A DNA stretch of 64,000 bases from Planococcus chinensis (GCF_020071995.1 NZ_JABWTK010000002.1:124001-188000); one strand, 5' to 3'. Positions 36,058 through 46,766 are shown, counted from the stretch's first letter. The notes: generated from the letters alone by a model not told the origin. Made by a program: numbers and translations.

Positions 36058-36696
36058 TTGACATCATTTTGGAATGAACAGGATTTTGAAGTATTTGATA
36101 CACCCGGGCTAGAAGCTCGTATGGAATTGCTGATTGAGCGGGTACGCCCAAAATTCGAGGAATTGGGCAGCCACTATTCTTCATTTTTTTCAGCAACAAC
36201 CGGAGATGAGTTTTTCCCGCATGTAGCGAAGCATATGCGCCGCACGGTAAATCCGCCAAACGATAGCTGGGTGGCTTTTGCACCGCATAAAAGAGGCTAT
36301 AAAGCGGTGCCCCATTTCCAGATTGGCTTATGGAACAGCCACATATTTATCATATTAGCGGTCATATACGAAGCACCAAATAAAACGGCGATGGCGCAGA
36401 ACTTATTGGACGAAAATGCACTAGCTGCTTTGCCGGAAGGTTTTGTCGTATCCGGTGACCATATGAAACCGGATGCGTCTCCACTGTCGGAAATGACAGA
36501 AGAAGAGGTGAACAAGCTGATTGTCCGCCTGCGCGATGTCAAAAAAGGCGAATTTGTGATCGGCCGCCATCTACCAAAAGAACAGGCCATCAAACTGAAC
36601 GAAGAAGAGTTCAAGGAATTTGCCGAAGAAACATTCGCCGCATTATTGCCTGTTTATAAAACACTGCTACAGAAAGAAAAAATGCCCCAGCGCTAA
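36058..36696 (+). CDS. yktB: YktB family (DUF1054/UPF0637) protein
   Basis: A 212-residue cytoplasmic protein. Conserved blocks include FEVFDTPGLEARMELLIERVRP, the NPPNDSWVAFAPHKRGYKA segment and LWNSHIFIILAVIYEAPNK. Translation starts with TTG preceded by AAGGAGG; no ATG offers a better start. The structure is known for homologues, but no activity. The terminator overlaps its last codons. Confidence 0.92.
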   Translation: MTSFWNEQDFEVFDTPGLEARMELLIERVRPKFEELGSHYSSFFSATTGDEFFPHVAKHMRRTVNPPNDSWVAFAPHKRGYKAVPHFQIGLWNSHIFIILAVIYEAPNKTAMAQNLLDENALAALPEGFVVSGDHMKPDASPLSEMTEEEVNKLIVRLRDVKKGEFVIGRHLPKEQAIKLNEEEFKEFAEETFAALLPVYKTLLQKEKMPQR

Positions 36697-36713
36697 GCTG
36701 AGGCATTTTTTCA
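36676..36713 (+). terminator. Terminator of yktB (first of two near-identical hairpins)
   Basis: AATGCC-CAGC / GCTG-GGCATT stem with a GCTAA loop that contains part of the stop region, then T6. A close copy occurs at 37030-37065. Confidence 0.85.
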
Positions 36714-36746
36714 AGCTACCGAGAAACCTTCCATTCTCTAAGCCAT

Positions 36747-36980
36747 TTCGCTCCAAGTGGACGCTTTCCGCTTCATTCGGCTCACTCTTTTAATAAAAAA
36801 CTCTTTTATCAGAAAGAGCGGAAGAGTAAGCATGCTATTTATTCATTGCTCTCCCTCGATATGGAGCAAACCAGCGGAGACGCCTGCGGGAAAGCGAGAC
36901 AGCCGAGACGCCGCAAGCCGCACAGCGGCTGAGGAGGCTTGGCGGATCGCCCGCGGCAAGCGCAGCTGGTTTGCGGAATA
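36747..36980. repeat. GC-rich dispersed Bacillales repeat, with an inverted fragment
   Basis: A strongly GC-rich core at 36868-36972 is bounded by AAACCAGC and GCTGGTTT, with inner CGCCTGCGGG and GCCCGCGGC arms and a GAGGAGGCTTGGCGGA segment. It has the look of a common Bacillales intergenic repeat. A fragment reading CCAAGTGGACGCTTTCCGC at about 36754-36772 resembles the end of the same repeat in the other orientation. The stretch between them (36780-36860) is AT-rich and holds no gene. An open frame across it is not protein-like. Confidence 0.65.
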
Positions 36981-37029
36981 TCGGAGATATTCTAAGGAAA
37001 ATTTTTCTATATCTTTCACAACAAACTGA

Positions 37030-37065
37030 AAAGATGCCCCAGCGCTAAGCTGAGACATCTTTTTG
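37030..37065. terminator. Second copy of the yktB terminator, facing yktA
   Basis: GATGCCCCAGCGCTAAGCTG and GACATCTTTTT repeat the 36676-36713 hairpin, with a paired change in the lower stem (AATG/CATT to GATG/CATC). It has A- and T-runs on both sides, so it probably terminates the converging yktA transcript. Confidence 0.78.
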
Positions 37066-37092
37066 TTCGTCCCACTAATAACATGAGCAGTT

Positions 37093-37371
37093 TTATCTTT
37101 TTTGAATTTTAATGACGTCGCTGTCATTTCTGGCTTTCATTTCTTTGATCACCGGAAAACTGGCGTAGCCGCTTTCTTCTTCAAATTCACGGAAATACGT
37201 CTTTTCTTCCGCGATGGAAGGAACAATTTCTTTGAACCGGCGGTAACGCGCCATGATATTGTCCCGTTTGATCCCTTTTTCGTAAGCCATTTCAATTCCC
37301 TCGAAAAATGTTACGACGTCAATGATTTCTTCTGTTGTCCAGTCGACAGAAAACGGATAAGAATAATCCAT
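37093..37371 (-). CDS. yktA: UPF0223 family protein YktA
   Basis: A 92-residue protein starting MDYSYPFSVDWTTEEIIDVV, then TFFEGIEMAYEKGI and YRRFKEIVPSIAEEK, all diagnostic for UPF0223. Small helical fold, unknown role. It lies 15 nt after the nitronate monooxygenase-like gene, in a probable two-gene unit. Confidence 0.93.
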   Translation of the reverse strand: MDYSYPFSVDWTTEEIIDVVTFFEGIEMAYEKGIKRDNIMARYRRFKEIVPSIAEEKTYFREFEEESGYASFPVIKEMKARNDSDVIKIQKR

Positions 37372-37386
37372 CTTTCATCCCTACTT

Positions 37387-38352
37387 TCATGGTGTAATCG
37401 CCCATCTTTTACGGATTTCACCTGCTTCTTTAACCATCCGGTCCAGCAGTTCCGCTACAGTGGGCACATCTTTGATCAAGCCGGTGACTTGCCCTGCCCA
37501 ACCAAATCCTTCATTCAGGTTTCCTTCATATATATACCTTTTATTCGCCTCGCCGCTGACGTAATTGCGCAGTGCTTCATAATTCGGCGTCGCAGCTTCA
37601 ATTTCAAGAATTTTATCGGTCCATGTATTTTTTAAGGTTCGGGCAGGCGAACCGATGCTTTTCTTAATAATAACCGTATCGCTTTCCGTGCTGTCAATCA
37701 ATGCTTTTTTGTAAACTTCTGAAGCATGGACACATTCTTGCGTAGCAATAAAGCGGGTGCCCATCTCTATGCCTTCTGCACCGAGCGCATGAGCAGCCAT
37801 CCACCCTCTGCCGTCGCCGATGCCACCGGAAGCAATAACCGGAATTGAAACAGCGTCCACTACTTGCGGAATTAACACCATCGTACCGATGTCGTCCCTT
37901 CCTAAATGGCCGCCACCTTCATGCCCGACAACCATGACCGCATCCGCTCCCAGTTCTTCTGCTTTTTGAGCTTGGCGTCTTGCTGCAACAAGTACCAATT
38001 TTTTAATCGAAGTGCCTTTTAATTGATCAAAAATCGGCGTCGGATTTCCTCCGGTCATCGAGACGACCGGAACATTTTCTTCAATCGCCACTTCAAGCAT
38101 ATGCGAAAAGGCACGACCGTGGTCGCCGATAGCAAAATTCACGCCGAACGGCCGGTCTGTCATTTGACGCACTTTCCGGATTTCCTCCCGCAGCATTTCC
38201 GGAGACGATAAGCTCATTGCCGTAATCTGGCCGAGCCCTCCTGCATTTGAAACGGCAGCCGCCAGTTCAGCATACGCCAAGTACGCGAGCCCCCCTTGAA
38301 CAATCGGCAGCTCCGTCCCTAATAAGTCTGTTACCCGTGTATTGAAATTCAT
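37387..38352 (-). CDS. NAD(P)H-independent nitronate monooxygenase / FabK-like FMN flavoprotein
   Basis: A 321-residue TIM-barrel flavoprotein of the 2-nitropropane dioxygenase/FabK family. Visible are PIVQGGLAYLAYAELAAAVSNAGGLGQI (FMN-binding N-terminus), VVGHEGGGHLGRDD (the His often catalytic in nitronate monooxygenases), PVIASGGIGDGRG and GAEGIEMGTRFIAT. Whether it oxidises propionate-3-nitronate or acts on another substrate is unclear. It lies upstream of yktA and diverges from speA. Confidence 0.85.
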   Translation of the reverse strand: MNFNTRVTDLLGTELPIVQGGLAYLAYAELAAAVSNAGGLGQITAMSLSSPEMLREEIRKVRQMTDRPFGVNFAIGDHGRAFSHMLEVAIEENVPVVSMTGGNPTPIFDQLKGTSIKKLVLVAARRQAQKAEELGADAVMVVGHEGGGHLGRDDIGTMVLIPQVVDAVSIPVIASGGIGDGRGWMAAHALGAEGIEMGTRFIATQECVHASEVYKKALIDSTESDTVIIKKSIGSPARTLKNTWTDKILEIEAATPNYEALRNYVSGEANKRYIYEGNLNEGFGWAGQVTGLIKDVPTVAELLDRMVKEAGEIRKRWAITP

Positions 38353-38436
38353 CTAATGTATTCCCTCCCCTTTATTTTCTCTATTCGATAGAACCGGCCA
38401 AATTCCTTTTATTTTTATAGTATAGCTTTACGCAAC

Positions 38437-38446
38437 GTGCTATAAT
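38437..38446 (+). promoter_or_regulatory. Extended -10 promoter of speA
   Basis: TGCTATAAT: exact TATAAT preceded by TGN, about 40 bp before the TTG start. No good -35 hexamer is visible, consistent with an extended -10 promoter. Confidence 0.6.
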
Positions 38447-38486
38447 TCATTTTGTTTTCATTTTTATAAAGTGAGGTGGGTTACCA

Positions 38487-39956
38487 TTGTCTCAATTAGA
38501 AACTCCGTTATTCGATGCGCTCCTAAAGCATCGTAACCGGCACCCAATACAATTCCATATTCCTGGACATAAAAAAGGCCAAGGCGTAGACCCTGCTTTC
38601 CGGGAATTTGTCGGCGATAATGTTTTATCCATCGACTTAATCAATATTGCACCTTTAGACGATCTTCATTCACCGAAAGGCGCCATTAAACAAGCCCAAG
38701 AATTGGCCGCCCAAGCATTCGGTGCAGATTATACGTTCTTTTCCGTACAAGGAACAAGCGGTGCCATCATGACGATGATTTTAAGCGTCGTTGGCCCGAA
38801 TGACAAAATCCTCGTTCCGCGAAACGTCCATAAATCAATTATGTCCGCTATCGTATTTGCCGGTGCCATTCCGATTTTCATCCATCCGGAAGTGGATACA
38901 GAACTGGGCATTTCCCATGGCATTTCTGCAGAAGCTGTTGAAAAGGCGCTGGTGGAATATCCGGATGCCAAAGCCGTACTCGTCATCAACCCGACATACT
39001 TTGGCGTAGCCGCAGATTTAAAACGCATTGTGGACATTGCGCACGGCCGCGACATTCCCGTGTTGGTCGACGAAGCACACGGCGTCCACATCCATTTCCA
39101 CAAGTCGCTTCCTGTATCGGCGATGGCTGCCGGTGCTGATATGGCAGCCACATCAGTCCATAAACTGGGAGGCTCCATGACACAAAGTTCGGTATTGAAT
39201 GTGCGTGAAGGCCTGGTTTCCGCCAAACGCGTCCAATCGACGCTTTCCATGCTGACCACCACTTCCACATCGTATCCGATTCTGGCGTCGCTCGATACAG
39301 CCCGCAGACAACTGGCGATCCATGGCTACGATTTGATCGACCAAGCAATCCGGCTGGCGCAGGATGCACGCAAACGGATCAATAAGATCCCTCATTTATA
39401 CTGTGTCGGCAAGGAGATTTTAAACACGTCCGCCACCTATGATATGGATCCGACAAAACTGCTGATCAGTGTTAAAAACCTGGGAATCACAGGCCACCAA
39501 GCGGAAGAATGGCTGAGAGAAAACGCCAATATCGAAATCGAATTGTCCGACCTTTATAATATCCTTGCCTTGGTGACAATCGGAGATACGCGCAAAGAGC
39601 TCAATCTTTTGATTAACGCCTTGCAGCGGATGAGTGAGGCATTTGAAAGCGAAGCGGCGATCATTGAACCTGTAGTGCTGCTGCCGGACATTCCGCGGCT
39701 CGCCATGACTCCAAGAGATGCTTTCTATGCTACAACAGAAGTTATTTCCATTGAAGATGCCGTAGGCCGCATTTCGGCGGAGTTCATCATGGTATATCCT
39801 CCGGGCATCCCGATTTTCATCCCTGGTGAGATCATTACACAGGAAAACATCAATTATATCGATATGAACGTCAAAGCAGGGCTTCCCGTCCAAGGACCTG
39901 AAGACGATACATTGAAAAAGCTGCGCGTCATCAAAGAACAGCAAGCGATTCGTTAA
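38487..39956 (+). CDS. speA: Arginine decarboxylase / Orn-Lys-Arg decarboxylase family (SpeA)
   Basis: A 489-residue PLP-dependent fold-I decarboxylase. The N-terminus PIQFHIPGHKKGQG is the family signature; the PLP lysine is in ATSVHKLGGSMTQSS; LVDEAHGVHIHFH binds the cofactor ring; and the C-terminal YPPGIPIFIPGE completes the family pattern. Length matches B. subtilis SpeA, which makes agmatine for spermidine synthesis. Lysine specificity cannot be excluded by eye. TTG is the start, with GAGGTGGG upstream. The neighbouring ykt genes match the Bacillus speA locus. Confidence 0.9.
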   Translation: MSQLETPLFDALLKHRNRHPIQFHIPGHKKGQGVDPAFREFVGDNVLSIDLINIAPLDDLHSPKGAIKQAQELAAQAFGADYTFFSVQGTSGAIMTMILSVVGPNDKILVPRNVHKSIMSAIVFAGAIPIFIHPEVDTELGISHGISAEAVEKALVEYPDAKAVLVINPTYFGVAADLKRIVDIAHGRDIPVLVDEAHGVHIHFHKSLPVSAMAAGADMAATSVHKLGGSMTQSSVLNVREGLVSAKRVQSTLSMLTTTSTSYPILASLDTARRQLAIHGYDLIDQAIRLAQDARKRINKIPHLYCVGKEILNTSATYDMDPTKLLISVKNLGITGHQAEEWLRENANIEIELSDLYNILALVTIGDTRKELNLLINALQRMSEAFESEAAIIEPVVLLPDIPRLAMTPRDAFYATTEVISIEDAVGRISAEFIMVYPPGIPIFIPGEIITQENINYIDMNVKAGLPVQGPEDDTLKKLRVIKEQQAIR

Positions 39957-39966
39957 AACACAAAAC

Positions 39967-40002
39967 GGCCAAGGGGTTTTATAGTCCCTTGGCCGTTTTT
40001 TC
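39967..40002. terminator. Bidirectional terminator after speA
   Basis: AAAACGGCCAAGGG/CCCTTGGCCGTTTT stem, loop about 9 nt, T6 on plus; the deacetylase stop touches its end. Confidence 0.9.
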
Positions 40003-40847
40003 TATTGTACGCCTTCAATTTCACCCGGTTCGATAAAGGAGTACCCTTTGGCTCTTAAGCCTTCAATAATGCCAGGCAACGCTTGGGCGGTCCACTTGCG
40101 GTCATGCATCAGCAAATTCGCGCCGTTCCGCAGAAATTCTGTATTCACCATGATATCAGTCAAGGCAGCAGAATCCATGTATTGCTTTTCCCAATCATAG
40201 CCGTAGGTCCAGTTCATCAGCAGCATGCCTTCCTGTGCAATCAACGCTTTGCTGAAATCTGTGTTCGAGCCGTTCGGCGCCCTGAAGAACTTCGGCTTTT
40301 CTCCAATAATCGCCTCGACTGCTTCACTCAATGATAAAATTTCTTCACGCTGCTGATTTTCGCCGATCGTTTTTAAATTGTTATGGTTATAAGTATGGTT
40401 GCCGATGGCAAAGCCCATATCATGTATTTTTTTCAGGTTCGCTTTTTCTTCATCGCTGTCCAAAAAATGGCCGTTGACAAAGAAAATAGCTGGAACATCC
40501 AGTTGTTTAAGCGTGGTTGCCATTTCCACGGAATGGTCTGCCGGGGCATCATCTATCGTAATCAAAACCGCCTCCGCAGGAGCATCGCCAATCGGCTCCA
40601 CATTCCAATTTGCCGGATTGAGGCGGTATTTGGGCTCAGCTGCCAATTTCGCAGGTTCTTCTTCCTTCTCCGCAGGCACTTCCGTTTGTTCAAGCTCTGT
40701 TTCTTCTTCCACACTTTTTTCTGTGGTTTTCGGAACGGCTTGTTCGGTGTCAGGCATTCCTTTCTTTTCCGGAGCCGCGCCTTCCGAACTGCAGGCTGTT
40801 AATAGAGCCAATCCTGCAGCCAGTAAAAACCCTTTTGTATGTATCAT
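40002..40847 (-). CDS. Polysaccharide deacetylase (NodB-homology) lipoprotein
   Basis: A 281-residue secreted lipoprotein. The signal peptide ends LLTAC with the lipid-modified Cys at 19, followed by a Pro/Glu-rich spacer (about 25-75) and a NodB domain. Motif 1 is TIDDAP instead of the usual TFDDGP; motif 2 GNHTYNHNNL keeps both metal-binding histidines; motif 3 is RAPNGS; LLMHD supplies the C-terminal His. Probable substrate is peptidoglycan or another N-acetylated glycan. GGGGGAGAGG precedes the ATG; a longer frame upstream lacks a signal-peptide shape. Confidence 0.88.
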   Translation of the reverse strand: MIHTKGFLLAAGLALLTACSSEGAAPEKKGMPDTEQAVPKTTEKSVEEETELEQTEVPAEKEEEPAKLAAEPKYRLNPANWNVEPIGDAPAEAVLITIDDAPADHSVEMATTLKQLDVPAIFFVNGHFLDSDEEKANLKKIHDMGFAIGNHTYNHNNLKTIGENQQREEILSLSEAVEAIIGEKPKFFRAPNGSNTDFSKALIAQEGMLLMNWTYGYDWEKQYMDSAALTDIMVNTEFLRNGANLLMHDRKWTAQALPGIIEGLRAKGYSFIEPGEIEGVQ

Positions 40848-40907
40848 GCCCTCTCCCCCATCCCGTTGCTTTATTAAACAAACTTTACCATAAGCGGACA
40901 AAAGAAA

Positions 40908-40944
40908 AAAGAAGCCCTGCATGGCTAACTGCAGGGCTTCTTTC
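40908..40944 (-). terminator. Terminator of the pdhABCD operon
   Basis: AAAGAAGCCCTGCA/TGCAGGGCTTCTTT perfect 14-bp stem with an 8-nt loop and T-run on the minus strand, 5 bp after the pdhD stop. Confidence 0.93.
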
Positions 40945-40948
40945 ACTA

Positions 40949-42358
40949 CTACTTAATGATATGGATTGGAGTTCCTAGAGCTACTTCTGCAGCTTCCATT
41001 GTAATCTCAGCCAATGTCGGGTGAGCATGGATCGTCATTGCGATATCTTCAACTGTCATGCCTGCTTCAATAGCAAGGCCAAGTTCAGCGATCATATCGG
41101 ATGCACCAGCTCCCACGATATGTGCGCCAAGAAGCAAGCCGTCCGATTTGCGTGAAACCAATTTCACGAAACCATCAGGAGCATTCAATGACAATGCACG
41201 GCCGTTTGCGCCGAATGGGAATTTAGCAGCAGTGAATTCAAATCCTTCAGTTTTTGCTTGCTCTTCGGTCAAACCGACGCTCGCAAGTTCAGGATCTGTA
41301 AAGCATACTGCTGGAATTGCCAAGTAATCGACAACTGATTTTTCTCCTGCAATTGCTTCAGCAGCTACTTTGCCTTCGTATGACGCTTTGTGCGCCAATT
41401 GAAGTCCGGCAACAACGTCACCGATTGCGTAGATATTCGAAATGCTTGTACGGCACTGTTTGTCGACTTCGATCAAACCACGCTCAGACATTTTAAGGCC
41501 CAGTTCTTCAAGACCCATTTCGTCTGTGTTTGGACGGCGTCCAACTGTTACCAAAACATAATCTGCTTCGATTGTTTTTTCTTCGCCGTTTGCTTCATAA
41601 GATACCGTAACGCCGTTTTCTGATTCTTCCACGCCTTTAGCAGACGCTTTTGTAATCACTTCAACGCCTTTTTTCTTCAAGCCTTTTTTAACAATTGCTG
41701 TCATTTGTTTTTCAAATCCAGCAAGAATATCAGGTGCGCCTTCAAGAATCGTAACATCTGATCCCATGTTTGCGTACGCCGTTCCAAGCTCAGTACCGAT
41801 GTAACCTCCGCCGATTACGACAAGTTTGCCCGGTACTTCCTGAAGGTTCAAAGCTCCAGTAGAATTGATGACACGTTTCGAAAATTTAAAAGTTGGAATT
41901 TCTACCGGACGTGATCCTGTAGCAATAATCGCATTTTTAAATTTGTACGTTTGTGCTGCGTTTTCAGTGATGACACGGATTGAATTATCATCAACAAAAT
42001 AAGCTTCACCGCGGACGATTTCCACTTTATTGCCTTTAAGCAACGATTCTACGCCGCCAGTCAATTTTTTCACAACGCCGTTTTTAAATTCCTGCGCTTT
42101 TTCGAAGTTCAAAGAAACTTCTTTGGCAACAACGCCCATTGCATCTGAGTGCTGTGCTTCTTCAAAGCGGTGACCTACAGAGATCAAGGCTTTTGAAGGA
42201 ATACATCCGACGTTCAAGCAAACGCCTCCGATGTATTCTTTCTCAACGATTGTTACTTTTTGTCCAGTTTGCGCTGCACGGATAGCTGCTACATATCCGC
42301 CAGGGCCTGAACCGATGACGAGCGTGTCTGTTTCGATTGGAAAATCTCCTACTACCAT
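40949..42358 (-). CDS. pdhD: Dihydrolipoyl dehydrogenase (E3) of pyruvate dehydrogenase
   Basis: The 469-residue FAD disulfide oxidoreductase that reoxidises dihydrolipoamide with [18 protein letters not shown] binds FAD; the redox-active pair is in [34 protein letters not shown] binds [20 protein letters not shown] and the C-terminal HAHPTLAE with the active-site His complete the pattern. It is the last gene of pdhABCD, 5 nt after pdhC, ending at a strong terminator. Confidence 0.97.
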   Translation of the reverse strand: MVVGDFPIETDTLVIGSGPGGYVAAIRAAQTGQKVTIVEKEYIGGVCLNVGCIPSKALISVGHRFEEAQHSDAMGVVAKEVSLNFEKAQEFKNGVVKKLTGGVESLLKGNKVEIVRGEAYFVDDNSIRVITENAAQTYKFKNAIIATGSRPVEIPTFKFSKRVINSTGALNLQEVPGKLVVIGGGYIGTELGTAYANMGSDVTILEGAPDILAGFEKQMTAIVKKGLKKKGVEVITKASAKGVEESENGVTVSYEANGEEKTIEADYVLVTVGRRPNTDEMGLEELGLKMSERGLIEVDKQCRTSISNIYAIGDVVAGLQLAHKASYEGKVAAEAIAGEKSVVDYLAIPAVCFTDPELASVGLTEEQAKTEGFEFTAAKFPFGANGRALSLNAPDGFVKLVSRKSDGLLLGAHIVGAGASDMIAELGLAIEAGMTVEDIAMTIHAHPTLAEITMEAAEVALGTPIHIIK

Positions 42359-42363
42359 AAGTT

Positions 42364-43746
42364 TTACGCCTCCATTAATAGTAATTCAGGTTGACTCAAT
42401 AAACGCTTAATGTGATTTAACGCATGTTGTGCCGTTGCTCCATCAATCATACGGTGATCGAAGCTCAATGATAATGCTAACACAGGAGCGGCAACAATTT
42501 CACCATTTTTAATTACAGGTTTTTCAGCGATGCGGCCGATTCCAAGAATCGCAACTTCCGGATGGTTGATAACCGGAGTGAACCACTGCCCTCCAGCGGA
42601 GCCGATATTCGTGATAGAGCAAGAAGCGCCTTTCATTTCTGCAGGGCTTAGTCTTCCTTCACGGGCTTTTGTAGCCAGCTGGTTGATTTCATCTGAAATG
42701 GCAAATACAGATTTGCGGTCAGCATTCTTGATAACTGGAACCAGAAGGCCTTTTTCTGTATCTGCAGCAATTCCGATATTGAAGTAATGTTTCTGGATAA
42801 TTTCGCTCGTCTCATCATCAAACGACGTGTTCAATGCTGGAAACTCGCGCAATGTGCTCACAAGCGCCTTAACGACATACGGCAAGTAAGTCAACTTGAT
42901 TTCTTTTTCAGCTGCAATGTCTTTGAATTTTTTACGGTGTGCTACAAGCTCGGTAACATCAACTTCGTCCATCAACGTTACGTGTGGAGCCGTATGTTTT
43001 GAATGAACCATTGCTTTTGCAATCGCTCTGCGGATTCCGGACATTTTTTCGCGTGTTTCCGGGAATTCGCCTTCCGGAAGCGAAGCCGCTTTTGGTGCAG
43101 CTTCTTTCACTTCTTTTGTTTCTTCTTGCGGAGCCGCTTGTGCTGTTTCTTCTGCAGCAGGTGCTGCAGCTTCTTGCTGGCCTCCGTTCAAGAATGCTTC
43201 AACGTCTTCTTTCAGGATACGGCCGTTGTTTCCAGAACCGGAAACCTGGGTGATGTCAACTTCTTTATCGCGTGCAAATTTACGGACAGAAGGCATCGCG
43301 ATTACGCGCGCATTCGGGTCCTGCGATGTAGTCTGAGGCTGGGCACCAGCACCCGTTTCGCCCATTTTAGGCTGTTCTTCTTTTACCGGTTCTTTTTCTA
43401 CGTCTTGAGCAGATTCCGCAGTTCCTGCCTGCACTTGCTCTTCCGTTTCCTGTTTTTCTTCAGGAGCTGAAGTTTCTTCAGTGCTTGCGCTTTCGTTGTC
43501 GGCTGCATCATCACTTTCAATACGCACCAATACATCTCCAACTACGGCTACCGTTCCTTCTTCAACAATGATTTCTACGATTTTGCCAGAAACTGGCGAC
43601 GGCATTTCAACAACCGCCTTATCGTTTTGTACTTCAAAAAGAATGTCGTCCTCTTCGATTGTATCTCCGACTTTGACGAACCATTTTACGATTTCACCTT
43701 CATGGATACCTTCTCCGATATCCGGCAAACGAAATTCAAAAGCCAT
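42364..43746 (-). CDS. pdhC: Dihydrolipoamide acetyltransferase (E2) of pyruvate dehydrogenase
   Basis: The 460-residue E2 core. One N-terminal lipoyl domain (about 1-80) has the modified lysine at 43 in [10 protein letters not shown]. An acidic Glu/Gln-rich linker is followed by a peripheral-subunit-binding domain (about 140-180; [21 protein letters not shown]), an Ala/Pro/Glu linker and the catalytic domain with [13 protein letters not shown]. The ATG with GAAGGGTG upstream is preferred to an in-frame GTG nine nt earlier. Single-lipoyl architecture as in Bacillus. Confidence 0.97.
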   Translation of the reverse strand: MAFEFRLPDIGEGIHEGEIVKWFVKVGDTIEEDDILFEVQNDKAVVEMPSPVSGKIVEIIVEEGTVAVVGDVLVRIESDDAADNESASTEETSAPEEKQETEEQVQAGTAESAQDVEKEPVKEEQPKMGETGAGAQPQTTSQDPNARVIAMPSVRKFARDKEVDITQVSGSGNNGRILKEDVEAFLNGGQQEAAAPAAEETAQAAPQEETKEVKEAAPKAASLPEGEFPETREKMSGIRRAIAKAMVHSKHTAPHVTLMDEVDVTELVAHRKKFKDIAAEKEIKLTYLPYVVKALVSTLREFPALNTSFDDETSEIIQKHYFNIGIAADTEKGLLVPVIKNADRKSVFAISDEINQLATKAREGRLSPAEMKGASCSITNIGSAGGQWFTPVINHPEVAILGIGRIAEKPVIKNGEIVAAPVLALSLSFDHRMIDGATAQHALNHIKRLLSQPELLLMEA

Positions 43747-43774
43747 TAGTTTCACCCTTCCTTTTACGCAACTA

Positions 43775-44752
43775 TTAGAACGTTAGAACTTTTTTCGCTG
43801 TTTCTAGTATATCCTTCGAGTTCGGAAGCCAAACTTGCTCCGCCTGCGAGAATGGGAAAATCGAATCTGGCGCAGTTACACGAAGTACCGGTGCTTCCAG
43901 GCTCAAAATAGCGCGGTCCATGATTTCAGCTACTACGTTGGCAGCAATCCCCGCTTGTTTTTGTGCTTCTTGTACGACCATTGCGCGGCCTGTTTTTTCA
44001 ACAGATGCCACAAGAGTTTCGATATCCAATGGCTGGATTGTACGAAGATCGATCACTTCTGCAGAATAGCCTTCTTTTTCAAGCTCTTCAGCAGCTTTCA
44101 AGCTTTCCTGGACCATTGCGCCATAAGCGATGATGGAAATATCTTTCCCTTCACGTTTAACATCCGCTTTGCCAAGTGGAATCGTGTAAGATTCTTCAGG
44201 CACTTCCTGGCGCCCTGAACGGTAAAGTTTCAAATGCTCAAGGAAGACAACCGGATCGTTGTCGCGGATTGAAGAAATCAACAATCCTTTTGCATCGTAA
44301 GGAGTAGATGGAACAACCACTTTCAATCCTGGCTGTGAAGTCATCAATAACTCCAGAGAGTCGGCGTGCATTTCCGGTGTATGAACACCGCCGCCGAATG
44401 GAGAACGGATTGTAACCGGCGCGTTCAAGCTGCCGCCGCTGCGGAAACGCATACGGGCCAATTGTCCGCTGATGGAATCCATTACTTCGTAAACGAAACC
44501 GAAAAACTGGATTTCTGGAACCGGACGGAATCCTTGCAATGCCAGACCGATTGCCAAACCGCCAATACCGGATTCAGCTAAAGGTGTGTCAAATACACGG
44601 TCTTCTCCGAATTCTTTTTGCAACCCTTCAGTTGCACGGAAAACCCCGCCGTTGTTCCCGACGTCTTCTCCGAAAATCAGAACGTTCTCATCATTTTGCA
44701 ATTCCAATCTGAGAGCGTCCGTAATTGCTTGAACCATCGTCATTTGTGCCAT
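43775..44752 (-). CDS. pdhB: Pyruvate dehydrogenase E1 beta subunit
   Basis: A 325-residue transketolase-like subunit: [55 protein letters not shown] and the C-terminal [19 protein letters not shown]. It forms the thiamine-diphosphate active site with PdhA. It lies 3 nt after pdhA; a 28-nt gap precedes pdhC. Confidence 0.97.
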   Translation of the reverse strand: MAQMTMVQAITDALRLELQNDENVLIFGEDVGNNGGVFRATEGLQKEFGEDRVFDTPLAESGIGGLAIGLALQGFRPVPEIQFFGFVYEVMDSISGQLARMRFRSGGSLNAPVTIRSPFGGGVHTPEMHADSLELLMTSQPGLKVVVPSTPYDAKGLLISSIRDNDPVVFLEHLKLYRSGRQEVPEESYTIPLGKADVKREGKDISIIAYGAMVQESLKAAEELEKEGYSAEVIDLRTIQPLDIETLVASVEKTGRAMVVQEAQKQAGIAANVVAEIMDRAILSLEAPVLRVTAPDSIFPFSQAEQVWLPNSKDILETAKKVLTF

Positions 44753-44755
44753 CGC

Positions 44756-45883
<1,128 letters not shown>

Positions 45884-45939
45884 TTATCTGTATTAAAATT
45901 ATTATATTCAATTAGTAATACAATTGCATATTCTAACTC

Positions 45940-45968
45940 AGTATACGTTAGATGATTTGCTCGGTCAA
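45940..45968 (-). promoter_or_regulatory. Promoter of pdhABCD
   Basis: Minus-strand TTGACC (45963-45968), 17-bp spacer, TATACT (45940-45945), 72 bp before the pdhA start. Confidence 0.85.
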
Positions 45969-46100
45969 TCATAGCGAACCTACATTTACCAAGGATTTTT
46001 TGCCGAAAGAAAACAAGGGATCACAAAATCTGTATCAGTGCGCTGTTGACATCTGTATTATAAAACAGTACTGTATTCCCAATTCTTTTATAGCACAGAA

Positions 46101-46125
46101 AAAAACGGCCGATGCGGCCGCTTTT
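46101..46125 (-). terminator. Terminator of ykyA
   Basis: CGGCC/GGCCG stem with AAAA/TTTT flanks and a GATGC loop. The interval 45969-46100 between it and the pdh promoter has no gene. Confidence 0.65.
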
Positions 46126-46766
46126 CATTCACTCTCTTTTAAGTTTTCTAAAATTTGATTTTTCATTTCATTAAACTGTTCGGTACTGGCATTGAAGGCT
46201 GTAACAGCGTCTTGAACGACTGTGTTTTGTTCGTTCACTTCCATAGCTTTTTCCTGCATGGCCTTAAGCTCCGTATCTTCGTCCATCAGCATGGTATACA
46301 ATTCCTGCTGGAGCCCGTTCAAAGTTTCGTAGGCTTCCGTAAATTGGCCATGGGCATCAAACCGTTCCTGCATTATTTCTTTTAACGAACCCAGCTCTTC
46401 TTTCAGCTGAGCGTCATCCGTTTCTGCAATGACGGTATCGATTTCTTTGAAGTTTTCCTGGGCGTTGCCCATGGATTCTTTTTCAGCTGCCAGAAGTTCC
46501 AGCCGTTCTTGCGCCGAAGCAAGTGCTTCTTCTGCCTGGCTATCCACTTCATCCTGCTGTTCTTGTGTCAAAGCCATGATCGATTCGAACAATTGCTGTT
46601 CGTCTTTTTCCAGCTCTTCCATCTTTTTTTGTGTTTCCCGATACTCTTTTTCAGCATCGAATGTATCATTTAATACAGCGTCCAATTGTTCCCCTGCCGC
46701 CGGGCCTGAACATGCACTCAAAAGCAGCACACTTGTAAAAATACCGGCTGAAACGATTCTTTTCAT
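46125..46766 (-). CDS. ykyA: YkyA family putative cell-wall-binding lipoprotein
   Basis: A 213-residue lipoprotein. The signal peptide ends VLLLSAC with Cys19 as the lipid-modified residue. The rest is almost entirely helical and acidic, with heptad-like Glu/Leu patterns (EYRETQKKMEELEKDEQQLF; LASAQERLELLAAEKESM), so an extended coiled coil on the outer membrane face is likely. Order ykyA between def and pdhA matches Bacillus. Confidence 0.9.
   Translation of the reverse strand: MKRIVSAGIFTSVLLLSACSGPAAGEQLDAVLNDTFDAEKEYRETQKKMEELEKDEQQLFESIMALTQEQQDEVDSQAEEALASAQERLELLAAEKESMGNAQENFKEIDTVIAETDDAQLKEELGSLKEIMQERFDAHGQFTEAYETLNGLQQELYTMLMDEDTELKAMQEKAMEVNEQNTVVQDAVTAFNASTEQFNEMKNQILENLKESE

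Noticed and set aside
36757-37127. Open frames on both strands across the yktB-yktA gap
   Set aside because: They coincide with the GC-rich repeat and the duplicated terminator; low-complexity residues and no ribosome site.
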